Positions 6,728 through 14,056 of a stretch of 21,848 bases of DNA are shown in pieces. Location of the stretch: assembly GCA_030837395.1 (NCBI GenBank), contig JAUPKO010000516.1, positions 1 to 21,848 on the forward strand, written 5' to 3'. The position numbers and the translations under genes were made by a program. Source of the DNA: Actinomycetota bacterium (GTDB lineage: Bacteria; Actinomycetota; Actinomycetes; S36-B12; UBA10799). Under the pieces are notes generated by a model. It was given only the letters and a program-made list of their open reading frames with translations, was not told the origin of the DNA and ran no database searches. Numbering within the stretch: the stretch's first letter is position 1; each line of letters starts with the position of its first letter.

Positions 6728-7363
6728 CTACGGGTCGCGCCGGTCGGCCAGGCACAGTGCCAGCCGCCTGAAGGCCCGGCCCCGATGACTGATCGCGTCC
6801 TTCTCGGCGCCGGTCATCTCGGCGGTGGTGCGGTCATGGCCGTCGGGCACGAAGATCGGGTCGTAGCCAAAGCCGTTGGCACCGCGCGGCTCCCCGAGCA
6901 GACTCCCCTCCAGGCTGCCCACCACCACCGTCGTGCCCTGCTCCGGACACGTGAACGCGGCCGCGCACTTGAACTGCGCCCCGCGCCGCTCGGCAGGCAC
7001 ATCCGTCAACTGGTCAATAACCAGGCGTAGGTTGCTGGCATCGTCGGCGGCGGGGCCCGACCAGCGTGCCGACAGCACACCCGGCATGCCGTTGAGCGCG
7101 TCGACGCACAGGCCGCTGTCGTCCGCCAGCGCGGGTAACGACGTCGCCAGCGCAACCGCCTCGGATTTGAGTCGCGCGTTCTCCTCGAAGGTGGCGCCGG
7201 TCTCCGGCACCTCGGGAACAACGACACCCAACCGCTGCTCAGCCTCGTCGATATCGATCAACTCGATGTCCAGCTCTGCCTCGGCCAAGATGCGTCGCAG
7301 TTCGACGAGCTTGTGGGCGTTGCGGGTGGCCAACACCGCGACCTCGCGACCCTCCGAGGTCAT
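6728..7363 (-). CDS. rdgB: XTP/dITP diphosphatase (RdgB/HAM1 family)
   Basis: A 211-residue cytoplasmic house-cleaning enzyme that hydrolyses non-canonical purine triphosphates (XTP, dITP, ITP) to monophosphates. The family landmarks are all present: A-T-R-N-A-H-K-L-V-E-L near the N-terminus (nucleotide-binding S/T-x-N-x-x-K), T-F-E-E-N-A-R-L-K, A-D-D-S-G-L-C-V-D-A-L (metal-binding acidic pair), P-G-V-L-S-A-R-W, and G-F-G-Y-D-P-I-F followed by S-H-R-G-R-A. The ATG at 7363 is chosen because it overlaps the rph stop (ATGA) and gives the standard N-terminus. Pairing with rph is the usual actinobacterial order. The tRNA gene follows 11 nt downstream. Confidence 0.96.
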   Translation of the reverse strand: MTSEGREVAVLATRNAHKLVELRRILAEAELDIELIDIDEAEQRLGVVVPEVPETGATFEENARLKSEAVALATSLPALADDSGLCVDALNGMPGVLSARWSGPAADDASNLRLVIDQLTDVPAERRGAQFKCAAAFTCPEQGTTVVVGSLEGSLLGEPRGANGFGYDPIFVPDGHDRTTAEMTGAEKDAISHRGRAFRRLALCLADRRDP

Positions 7364-8130
7364 CGGGCCACCGCCGAGGTGCCGTCGAGCATGGTGCCGT
7401 GTGCGGCCACCGGGCTGGCCAGGGCAACCCGCTGAAGTTCGGTCAACTCGGCGCAACCGGTCGCGGCCAAAGCGAGCAGGGCGTCGAGCTCCTCACGGGT
7501 GTAGGGCTCCTCCTCTGCCGTCCCTTGCACCTCGATGAAACGCCCGTCACCGGTCATGACCACGTTCATGTCGGTGCCCGCCGCCACGTCGTCGTCATAG
7601 TGCAAGTCCAGGCGCACCTCGCCGTCGACGATTCCCACGCTCACAGCACACACCGAATCCTTCAATCCCGCACCTTTGACCCACCCGGAGGACCGGCCGA
7701 ACTCGATGGCGTCGTACAGCGCGAGGTAGGCGCCGGTAATCGCCGCCGTGCGGGTGCCGCCATCGGCCTGCAGTACGTCGCAGTCCACCACGATGGTGTT
7801 CTCCCCCAGGCCCTTGAAGTCGACCACCGCCCGCAACGACCGCCCGACCAACCGGGAAATCTCCTGTGTGCGCCCGCCCGGCCGACCCTTGACCGACTCC
7901 CGGGTGTCCCGGCGGGTGGCGGCACGCGGCAGCATCGCGTACTCGCCGGTGACCCACCCCAGTCCGGACTCCTTGCGCCAGCGCGGCACACCAGGCGTCA
8001 GCGAGGCAGCGCACAACACCCGGGTGCGGCCGAACTCCACCAGGCACGAACCCTCGGCCTCATCGAGCCACCCCCGCGAGAAGCGAACGGGACGGAGGTC
8101 ATCGGCTGCTCGGCCGTCGCTTCGGGTCAT
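7360..8130 (-). CDS. rph: Ribonuclease PH
   Basis: A 256-residue phosphate-dependent 3' exoribonuclease that trims tRNA 3' ends. It shows the family pattern from end to end: R-S-D-G-R at the N-terminus, G-S-C-L-V-E-F-G-R-T-R-V-L-C, E-Y-A-M-L-P-R-A-T-x-x-R, the phosphate-site segment K-G-R-P-G-G-R-T-Q-E-I-S-R-L-V-G-R-S-L-R, and D-C-D-V-L-Q-A-D-G-G-T-R-T-A-A-I-T-G. The active form is a hexamer. The ATG at 8130 has no Shine-Dalgarno sequence but follows TAAACT by 7 nt, so the mRNA is probably leaderless. Its stop overlaps the rdgB start. The transcript probably also carries the tRNA at 6643-6716, a plausible substrate of this enzyme. Confidence 0.97.
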   Translation of the reverse strand: MTRSDGRAADDLRPVRFSRGWLDEAEGSCLVEFGRTRVLCAASLTPGVPRWRKESGLGWVTGEYAMLPRAATRRDTRESVKGRPGGRTQEISRLVGRSLRAVVDFKGLGENTIVVDCDVLQADGGTRTAAITGAYLALYDAIEFGRSSGWVKGAGLKDSVCAVSVGIVDGEVRLDLHYDDDVAAGTDMNVVMTGDGRFIEVQGTAEEEPYTREELDALLALAATGCAELTELQRVALASPVAAHGTMLDGTSAVAR

Positions 8131-8137
8131 GCCCGGG

Positions 8138-8143
8138 AGTTTA
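8138..8143 (-). promoter_or_regulatory. -10 element for leaderless rph mRNA
   Basis: TAAACT on the minus strand ends 7 nt before the rph ATG, and no ribosome binding site lies between. The hexamer includes the TAA stop codon of the upstream oxidoreductase gene. No good -35 was seen. Confidence 0.5.
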
Positions 8144-9052
8144 CCGACCGGCGGCCGTCAGCGACCGCTGCAACACCTCCGGCCAAGGAGTGGGCGCCAG
8201 CCCGAGGTCCGCGCGGGTAGCCGAGTCGTCGCTGATGAACGGCGCCTGCACCTGGTAGGCGAGCTCGGGCAGCTGGGCCACCGTCTTGTTGAACAGGCCG
8301 ACCAGTTTGAGCTGCCACATGGGCAGCGGAACGACCGTCGGGATTGGCTTGCCCGCCATCGCGGCCAGTTCCGTCAAGGCCTGCCGTTGGGAGTCGTCGG
8401 AGGCAACCAGCGCGTGCCACGGTTTGCCCCAGGCTTCGGGCGCATCGGCCACCGCCACCAGGGTGCGGGCCATGTCGCCGGTGTACGTCCAGGAGTGCGG
8501 GACGTCCGGGTCACCCAGAACGCGCAGCTTCTTGCCGGCCAGCAGGGCCGGGAGTTGGCGGTCGATCTGGGACTGTTCGCCAGCCACCACGTAGTCGGCA
8601 CCGCGCACCTCGACGGCCCGCAGCCGCCCGGCTTCGTGGGCGGCAAGGGCATCCCGCCACATCTTCGCCCGCACGAGGCCTTTGCTGGTTGTGGTGTTCA
8701 GCGGCATATCCGGCGTCATCGGGCGGTCGACCGGGCCGTAGCCGTAGAGGTTCGAGGCGATGGCGAGCAGGGCGCCGGTGCGCTCGGCTGCGGTCAGCAT
8801 CGAGGCAGCCAGAGGCGGCCAATCCGTCACCCACTGGTGGTAGGCCGGGTTGGCGCAGTTGAAAATCGCCGCAGCACCTTCGGCCAGTTGGGTCAGCGCA
8901 TCCGCATCGACGGCGTCCAGGGCGACGTTGCGGGCGCCGTCCGGTCCCCGGCCGCTGCGGGTGACCACGACGACCTCATCGCCGCGTCGCAGCAATTGGT
9001 CGGCAACTCCGGTGCCGATGGGCCCAGCTCCGACGATCACGTAGGCGTTCAC
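8141..9052 (-). CDS. NAD(P)-binding epimerase/dehydratase-like oxidoreductase (atypical SDR)
   Basis: A 303-residue protein. The start is the GTG at 9052, with AAAGGAG 8 nt upstream; longer in-frame extensions would run through the promoter region. The N-terminal Rossmann motif is G-A-G-P-I-G-T-G with V-V-V-V-T-R-S-G at the end of strand 2, where the Arg suggests NADPH. Later come N-C-A-N-P-A-Y, A-S-N-L-Y-G-Y-G-P and S-K-G-L-V-R-A-K, with a Y-x-x-x-K-type site replaced by an atypical arrangement, then R-G-A-D-Y-V and W-T-Y-T-G-D-M-A-R-T-L. This resembles NAD-dependent epimerase/dehydratase family members of unknown substrate. It is divergent from a TetR gene, and two related palindromes flank its promoter, so it is probably the main target of that regulator. 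Confidence 0.85.
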   Translation of the reverse strand: MNAYVIVGAGPIGTGVADQLLRRGDEVVVVTRSGRGPDGARNVALDAVDADALTQLAEGAAAIFNCANPAYHQWVTDWPPLAASMLTAAERTGALLAIASNLYGYGPVDRPMTPDMPLNTTTSKGLVRAKMWRDALAAHEAGRLRAVEVRGADYVVAGEQSQIDRQLPALLAGKKLRVLGDPDVPHSWTYTGDMARTLVAVADAPEAWGKPWHALVASDDSQRQALTELAAMAGKPIPTVVPLPMWQLKLVGLFNKTVAQLPELAYQVQAPFISDDSATRADLGLAPTPWPEVLQRSLTAAGR

Positions 9053-9104
9053 TCTGCACTCTCCTTTGGTTCGGCCGAGACTCGACCTGACTACTGCTCC
9101 CTTA

Positions 9105-9121
9105 TGTGAGCAGCGCTCTCT
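9105..9121. promoter_or_regulatory. Second TetR operator candidate (degenerate)
   Basis: TGTGAGCAGCGCTCTCT agrees with the palindrome at 9153-9169 in 11 of 17 positions and keeps the GAGC-x-GCGCTCT core. The two sites are exactly 48 nt apart. It sits just downstream of the proposed -10 of the oxidoreductase promoter. Confidence 0.5.
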
Positions 9122-9126
9122 CTTTG

Positions 9127-9155
9127 AGTAGATCACACCCGAGGGGGCATTGCAA
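9127..9155 (-). promoter_or_regulatory. Promoter of the oxidoreductase gene
   Basis: On the minus strand TTGCAA (9155-9150) and TCTACT (9132-9127) are separated by 17 nt, each matching the sigma-70 consensus at four of six positions. One TetR operator overlaps the -35 side and the other follows the -10. Confidence 0.45.
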
Positions 9156-9169
9156 GAGCGGCGCTCTTG
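9153..9169. promoter_or_regulatory. TetR operator candidate, perfect palindrome
   Basis: CAAGAGCGGCGCTCTTG has perfect 8-nt arms around one central base. It lies between the divergent oxidoreductase and TetR genes, 49 nt from the TetR start. A TTGACA (9167-9172, plus strand) overlaps its right edge and could be a -35 for the TetR gene, which would allow autorepression. Confidence 0.7.
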
Positions 9170-9218
9170 ACAAAGGCCACTGCTCGCAAAACCTCCACCC
9201 GTCAGGCATGATTGGTGG

Positions 9219-9995
9219 GTGACCACACGTGACGACAGCGGCCGCGCGGCACTTGCCGCGGGCACCCAGCCGATGGCGAAGGCTGCGACCGCCCGCGAAC
9301 GAGCCCGTGCCGAGATCACCGCGGAACTGCTGAACGCGGCACGCGATCAGCTCGCCGAGGTGGGTGCCGGGTCCCTGTCACTGCGCGCGATCGCCCGCGA
9401 GGTCGGCATGGCCTCATCGGCCATCTACCGCTACTTCCCCAGTCGTGACGACCTACTCACCCGCCTCATCATTGAGGCCTACGATGATGTCGGCCTGGTG
9501 GCTGAGTCCGCGCAAGTCACAACGTCGGACCAACCGCCCGCCGAACAATTCCGGGCCGTGTGGCACGCGGTGCGCCGGTGGGCGGTGGCGCATCCGCACC
9601 AGTACGCGCTGATCTTCGGCTCGCCCGTCCCTGGGTATTCCGCGCCGACCGACACCATCGCGCCCGCGACGCGACTGCCGGAGGTGTTGTTGCGAATCCT
9701 GGCCGAAGCAGCGCCCCCTGGCAACGGTGACCCGGAAAGCATCGGGCCAAGGCTGTCAACACCAGTGCTGGCCGGCGTGTCACAGGCCCTCGCTCCCATC
9801 CGCGCGACCCTGCCGATGGTGATGGGCGATGCCCTCCTGCTTGCCGCGATCACCAGCTGGACTGCGCTGCTGGGGGCAATCTCATTTGAGATCTTCGGTC
9901 ACACTTACAATGTCGTCGACGAGGCCCCCGGCCCACGCGAGGACTTCTTCGGGGCCCAGATCCAGCTGATGACGCACCTCCTTGGCCTGCCCTAG
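9219..9995 (+). CDS. TetR family transcriptional regulator
   Basis: A 258-residue protein with a GTG start at 9219. An Arg-rich N-terminal tail is followed by the TetR helix-turn-helix: S-L-S-L-R-A-I-A-R-E-V-G-M-A-S-S-A-I-Y-R-Y-F-P-S-R-D-D-L at about residues 53-80. The ligand-binding half contains H-P-H-Q-Y-A-L-I-F-G-S-P-V-P-G-Y, typical of the TetR C-terminal (WHG-type) domain found in many actinobacterial regulators. The gene is divergent from the NAD(P)-binding oxidoreductase, with a 166-nt shared control region holding two related palindromes. It is expected to repress that gene and itself until an unknown small molecule binds. Confidence 0.93.
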   Translation: MTTRDDSGRAALAAGTQPMAKAATARERARAEITAELLNAARDQLAEVGAGSLSLRAIAREVGMASSAIYRYFPSRDDLLTRLIIEAYDDVGLVAESAQVTTSDQPPAEQFRAVWHAVRRWAVAHPHQYALIFGSPVPGYSAPTDTIAPATRLPEVLLRILAEAAPPGNGDPESIGPRLSTPVLAGVSQALAPIRATLPMVMGDALLLAAITSWTALLGAISFEIFGHTYNVVDEAPGPREDFFGAQIQLMTHLLGLP

Positions 9996-10112
9996 CCACA
10001 ACCCTCGGTGGCTGCATTGGTCCGTGTGGCCTAACGCACCTATCGACGCGGCCAGCAGCGGCCGAGTAGCGTGGCACGAGTCACTGACTGCGGGGCGAGA
10101 CGAGGCGGAACC

Positions 10113-11951
10113 ATGCGCAACAAGTTCGCGGCAGTCGCAATAGCGGCGTTTGCCTCCTCGGTCTTGAGTGCCTCCGCGCTGGTCGGAAACCCCGCGTCGG
10201 CCGCCGGGCCGGTCGTTCTAACCTGGAACGTGGCCAAGGATTGGAACAGCGGCTTCGAGGTGGCTGCCACCCTCACGAATTCCACCGGAGCGAAGATCAG
10301 CCCGTGGTCGGTCAAGGTCATGTGGCCCCACAGCGTCTCATCTGTGTGGGACGCCACGGCGAAGCCCTCCACCGGCGCGACCACCTTCACTGCACCGTCC
10401 TACGCAAAGACGGTGGCCAACGGCTCGACGGCCTCGTTCGGCCTGGTGGCAAAGAGCACCCGAGTTGGCGCACGAACGCCCACATCGTGCACGATCGCGG
10501 GCTACACCTGCGTGATCGCGGGCGCCCCGACACCGACACCAACCCCCACGCCGACCCCGACCGCCACAGCCACACCCACACCGACGCCCAGTCCCACCGG
10601 CACCACGACGCCCGGTATCGCGCTCGGCTTGGCCGTATCGCCGTGGAACGGCGGCGCCACGATCAATGCAACCGTGACCAACACTTCGACCGCACCCATC
10701 ACCACCTGGCGGGTGGACATCCCCTGGCAACTCACACCGTCTTCGGTGTGGAGCGGGATCAACGCGTCGACGCCCGGACACCTGATCGTGTCGAACGAGG
10801 TATGGAACGGCAAACTCGCTCCGGGAGCCTCCACCAGTTTCGGCTTGTCCGCCAACTACGCAACGACACCGCCCACCCCCACTACCTGTACGGCCACCAC
10901 CTCGGTCGGGCCAGCCGCCTGCCGGGTCAGCCTGACGTCGCCAAGTGCCTCGCCGACTGCCAGCGCCACCCCCACCGCCACACCGACGCCCACTCCCACC
11001 GTGACCGCGCCGCCCGCCGTCCCACTCCCCACCGACTTCAAGGTTGCCCCGTACGTCGACATGGTCAATTGGCCCACACCGAACCTCGCCGCGGCGCGCG
11101 CGGGCAGCGGCGTGAGCACGTACACGCTCGCCTTCTTCACCTCGGCCGGTGGCTGCACGCCGGCGTGGGGCGGACTGCCCTCGATGGGTCTGAACTCCAC
11201 TGGCAGCCAGCTCGACGCGATGAAGGCGAGCATCGCCGGGCTCCGCTCGGCAGGGGGTGATGTGATCATGAGTTTCGGCGGCGCTGCCGGCTCCGAACTT
11301 GCTCTGACCTGCACCGACGCCACGGCACTGAAGAACGCGTACGCGGCGGTCATCACCAAGTACAACCTCACCCGCATCGACTTCGACATCGAGGGCAGCG
11401 CCCAAACAGACCGCGCGGCCAACGTCCGCCGAGGTCAGGCGATCGCCGCTCTGCAGGCACAGGCGGCAGCGGCCGGGCGACAACTCATCGTCAGTTTCAC
11501 CCTGCCGGTGATGCCCAGCGGGCTAGTGGCGGACGGCCTCAATACGCTCAACGACACCCTCGCCGGCGGTGGCCGCGTCGATCTGGTGAACGTCATGGCG
11601 ATGGACTATGGCGGCGCGAACAGCGCCATGGGCAAGTCCGCGATCGACGCGGGCACCAACACGGCCAAACAACTGACCAAGGTGTTCCCTGGCATGACCG
11701 ACGCCCAACGGCTCACCCGCGTGGGCGTGACCCCCATGATCGGTGAGAATGACGTCCCGAATGAGACCTTCACCGCCAGCGACGCATCGATGGTCGGCAC
11801 CTGGGCCCGCGCCAACAACGTCGGCCTGATCGCCTGGTGGTCAGTAGCACGCGACAAGCCGTGTGCGAATAACGCAAAGGTCCTCGACAACAACTGCTCC
11901 GGGACGGCCAACACCGCCTGGTCCTACGCCAAGGCCTTTACCGTCGGCTGA
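10113..11951 (+). CDS. Secreted GH18 chitinase-like enzyme with two CBM2-like domains
   Basis: A 612-residue exported protein. The ATG at 10113 gives a clean signal peptide (residues 1 to about 31, A-S-A-A cleavage region); an upstream in-frame GTG would spoil it. The order is CBM2-like domain 1 (about 33-135), a Pro/Thr linker (about 137-167), CBM2-like domain 2 (about 168-270), a second Pro/Thr/Ala linker (about 277-305), then a GH18 TIM barrel (about 309-612). The catalytic motif is D423-F-D425-I-E427-G, with E427 as the acid, and S-F-G-G-A-A-G is the upstream GH18 strand motif. It probably hydrolyses chitin or related N-acetylglucosamine polymers outside the cell; the CBM2-like modules would bind chitin or cellulose. 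No promoter is clear in the 117 nt upstream. Confidence 0.9.
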   Translation: MRNKFAAVAIAAFASSVLSASALVGNPASAAGPVVLTWNVAKDWNSGFEVAATLTNSTGAKISPWSVKVMWPHSVSSVWDATAKPSTGATTFTAPSYAKTVANGSTASFGLVAKSTRVGARTPTSCTIAGYTCVIAGAPTPTPTPTPTPTATATPTPTPSPTGTTTPGIALGLAVSPWNGGATINATVTNTSTAPITTWRVDIPWQLTPSSVWSGINASTPGHLIVSNEVWNGKLAPGASTSFGLSANYATTPPTPTTCTATTSVGPAACRVSLTSPSASPTASATPTATPTPTPTVTAPPAVPLPTDFKVAPYVDMVNWPTPNLAAARAGSGVSTYTLAFFTSAGGCTPAWGGLPSMGLNSTGSQLDAMKASIAGLRSAGGDVIMSFGGAAGSELALTCTDATALKNAYAAVITKYNLTRIDFDIEGSAQTDRAANVRRGQAIAALQAQAAAAGRQLIVSFTLPVMPSGLVADGLNTLNDTLAGGGRVDLVNVMAMDYGGANSAMGKSAIDAGTNTAKQLTKVFPGMTDAQRLTRVGVTPMIGENDVPNETFTASDASMVGTWARANNVGLIAWWSVARDKPCANNAKVLDNNCSGTANTAWSYAKAFTVG

Positions 11952-11969
11952 GCCCCGTCGCGAAGTGGG

Positions 11970-12248
11970 CTACCTGCTCGACCGCGTGTAGTGCGCAGTC
12001 GGACTCTCGGCGATGTCACGATCCTCGACGCGCCGCGACGGCGACCATGTCATGGCCAGGACCCCCGCGAGGAACAGGCCGAACACCACCCACCGGGATG
12101 CGGTGTCACCCTCGCCCGCTGGACCACGAGTGCCCACAGCGAGTCCGGCTACGAGTAGCGCGACACCGAAGACCACAGCGAGGGGGCGCTGCAACTTCGG
12201 CCCTATTCGTTGCTTTTTGTTCATCTCAAGTTCACGCATGGGGGACAT
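11970..12248 (-). CDS. Small membrane protein with two predicted helices, function unknown
   Basis: A 92-residue open frame converging on the chitinase gene, 18 nt between stops. It has a basic N-terminal region, a first hydrophobic helix (L-A-V-V-F-G-V-A-L-L-V-A-G-L-A-V-G), a short acidic loop, a second helix (W-V-V-F-G-L-F-L-A-G-V-L-A-M-T-W) and a charged tail. No family is recognised. Three in-frame ATGs (12248, 12239, 12224) are possible. The first has a weak AGGG upstream and is used here; the third gives the most natural basic start (M-N-K-K-Q-R). It is divergent from the TetR-ACT-GNAT gene, with a perfect palindrome between them. Confidence 0.55.
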   Translation of the reverse strand: MSPMRELEMNKKQRIGPKLQRPLAVVFGVALLVAGLAVGTRGPAGEGDTASRWVVFGLFLAGVLAMTWSPSRRVEDRDIAESPTAHYTRSSR

Positions 12249-12249
12249 C

Positions 12250-12264
12250 GTGCCCTACGGGCAC
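12250..12264. promoter_or_regulatory. Palindrome GTGCCCTACGGGCAC in a divergent promoter region
   Basis: Perfect 6-nt arms surround a 3-nt centre. It lies 2 nt upstream of the first possible start of the small membrane protein and 110 nt upstream of the TetR-ACT-GNAT gene. It could be an operator for that TetR domain, or a 5' UTR hairpin. No second copy was seen nearby. Confidence 0.35.
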
Positions 12265-12373
12265 CAGCATCCCGCAACCGCACACGCGGAATTGTCTGCG
12301 GACCGAGCCTTGCCACGCAGCTCACGGCACGCAACGATGACCTCATGCCATCCGCCGGTCGCCCGCTATCCGA

Positions 12374-14026
12374 ATGAAAGCCAAGGACGAGCGGTTGCGT
12401 CAGCGCATCCTCGATGCCGCCGCCGACACTTTCGCGCTCCACGGCTACAGCGGCACCAAGGTGAGCATGGTGGCGCGCGCTGCGGGGACTTCGGCGGCAA
12501 CTGTGCGCCGTTTGACCGGCGGTCGATCGGACCTCTTCCAAGCCGTGATGGCGCAGCGTGTGTCCTCCAGCGTGGCTGAACGGATAGCCGCCGCGGCAGA
12601 GGATCCCGCCGCCGTGCCTCCGTTGGCGGTCATTCTGGCGGCGGCCCAGGAGGTCTTCGTCGAGCCGGCCGCCAGCTGGGACATCCTCGAACTCGAAGCG
12701 CTCACCCGAGCGCACGTCAACGGTGAGTTGCGCGACATTGAGGCCTCGCGCATCCACCGCCGATGGCACAACACGATGGTGCTGATCCAACAGGTACGGA
12801 CCAACGGCGGACTCGACGTCGACGTCTCTGACAAGGCGACGGCCCACCTGCTGCTGGCGATGTCGGTGGGGCTCTCGATGCTCGATCCGGTTCTGACGGA
12901 CGAACGGCCGACCGTCGGACAGTGGAATGCCCTCATGGCTCGGGTCGGGACGTCGATGTCGCCGCCTGAATTCCTGCTCGACCCGGACCACGAGGCGCGC
13001 GCCCGCTGGCGCGTCCGGGTGGACGTGCCTGACCGACCCGGCGGGGTGGCCCGACTCATCCGTGCGGTGAGTGCGCTGCATGTCTATGCCGTCGGGGTGT
13101 ACGTCATCGGCACCCATGGTGGTTATCGCACTGTCGACCTCGCCATCACCGCACCGGAGCACGTCGCCGGTGACGCGATTTGTGCCATGGCACGCTCGGT
13201 CGGACGCGAGGTCTACGTCCGGCCGGGGTCGGCCGACGACGCGATCGACCTGCCCACGCGCGTGCTCGACGTGGCGACGAATCTGGTCGGCGATCCCTCA
13301 TGGGCCCCGTTGGCGGCAGCGATGCTGGTGGAGGCCGACGAGGTCACCGTGGTCTCGGCCACCCAGGGCAGCGATGACAGTCCGGACACCATGCGGCTGC
13401 AATGGACCGCCGACCAGCATGTCGTGCTGCGCCGCGCGTGGGCTCCCTTCGCCCGTGCCGAGCGCAGCCGGGCGTCGGCCCTGCTGCGGCTATCGGCCGC
13501 GCTTGCCGAATCCCTCGATGTCGGCAGCATGTGGATCTTCGACGGCGACGTCAGGGGCCAGCATCTGCGCATCAGACTTGCCCAGCCGGGTGATGCTGAG
13601 GCCGTGGCGCGACTACACGATCGTTGCTCGGACCAGAGCAAACACCAGCGCTACTTCGCCGTGGTCCGGTGGCCGGACCTGCAGCTTCGACGTCTCGCCG
13701 GCGGTCACCGCGGAGCCTCGTTGGTGGTACTCGACGCCGACGACACCATCGTGGGTTTGGGCAATGTCTTCCCCAACGAACCAGGCGACCCCCACACAGC
13801 CGAGATCGCGATGATCGTTGAAGACGCCCAGCAGGGCCGGGGAGTGGGCGCCCTGCTGTTGAGCCACATGATCGACATGGCACGGCTGATGGGTTTCGAC
13901 GAACTCATCGCCAGCGTGCTGGCCGACAATCGGGGCATGCTGCATCTGCTCGAGAAGTCGGGCTTGGACTGGACCTCCCACGTCGCCGATGGGGTGCGCA
14001 CCATGACGGCACCCCTGCCACGCTGA
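12374..14026 (+). CDS. TetR-like DNA-binding domain fused to ACT-like and GNAT acetyltransferase domains
   Basis: A single uninterrupted 550-residue frame with an ATG at 12374. Residues about 8-55 are a TetR helix-turn-helix (I-L-D-A-A-A-D-T-F-A-L-H-G-Y-S-G-T-K, then V-A-R-A-A-G-T-S-A-A-T-V). Residues about 56-205 look like a TetR ligand/dimer helical domain. Residues about 211-285 look like an ACT domain (V-D-V-P-D-R-P-G-G-V-A-R-L with strand-helix alternation). Residues about 397-545 are a GNAT fold with the acetyl-CoA loop Q487-G-R-G-V-G492 and a late N-R-G-M-L-H-L-L-E-K-S-G-L. ACT-GNAT proteins that acetylate lysines under amino-acid control are known in actinomycetes; the added TetR module is unusual. 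It may act as an amino-acid-sensing regulator and acetyltransferase in one chain (inference). Confidence 0.82.
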   Translation: MKAKDERLRQRILDAAADTFALHGYSGTKVSMVARAAGTSAATVRRLTGGRSDLFQAVMAQRVSSSVAERIAAAAEDPAAVPPLAVILAAAQEVFVEPAASWDILELEALTRAHVNGELRDIEASRIHRRWHNTMVLIQQVRTNGGLDVDVSDKATAHLLLAMSVGLSMLDPVLTDERPTVGQWNALMARVGTSMSPPEFLLDPDHEARARWRVRVDVPDRPGGVARLIRAVSALHVYAVGVYVIGTHGGYRTVDLAITAPEHVAGDAICAMARSVGREVYVRPGSADDAIDLPTRVLDVATNLVGDPSWAPLAAAMLVEADEVTVVSATQGSDDSPDTMRLQWTADQHVVLRRAWAPFARAERSRASALLRLSAALAESLDVGSMWIFDGDVRGQHLRIRLAQPGDAEAVARLHDRCSDQSKHQRYFAVVRWPDLQLRRLAGGHRGASLVVLDADDTIVGLGNVFPNEPGDPHTAEIAMIVEDAQQGRGVGALLLSHMIDMARLMGFDELIASVLADNRGMLHLLEKSGLDWTSHVADGVRTMTAPLPR

Positions 14027-14042
14027 GCCGCTGGCAGTCAGC
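14022..14042. terminator. Weak hairpin between the GNAT fusion and encapsulin genes
   Basis: GCTGA/TCAGC arms enclose a GCC-gct-GGC inner stem with a 2-nt bulge, spanning the TGA of the fusion gene. It lies in the 30-nt convergent gap and has no T-tract. Short, so only tentative. Confidence 0.3.
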
Positions 14043-14056
14043 ACCTACCTTCCCGG

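Noticed and set aside
7748..9109. Long plus-strand open frame opposite rph and the oxidoreductase
   Set aside because: An antisense shadow that also runs through the divergent promoter region; no recognisable domain.
9135..9150. CACCCGAGGGGGCAT as a second CsoR/CstR-like operator
   Set aside because: The arms do not pair beyond three bases and the AT flanks are absent; the site has no sulfur or metal gene next to it.
10525..10620. Short repeated CCGACACC-type units that could suggest a repeat array or CRISPR
   Set aside because: They are Pro-Thr linker codons within the chitinase frame; there are no spacers or regular repeat lengths.
10338..11483. Minus-strand open frame opposite the chitinase
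   Set aside because: A Gly/Arg-rich shadow produced by the Pro/Thr linker codons and the GC-rich third positions.
12221..13162. Minus-strand open frame opposite the TetR-ACT-GNAT gene
   Set aside because: Overlaps a gene with clear domains and has no features of its own.
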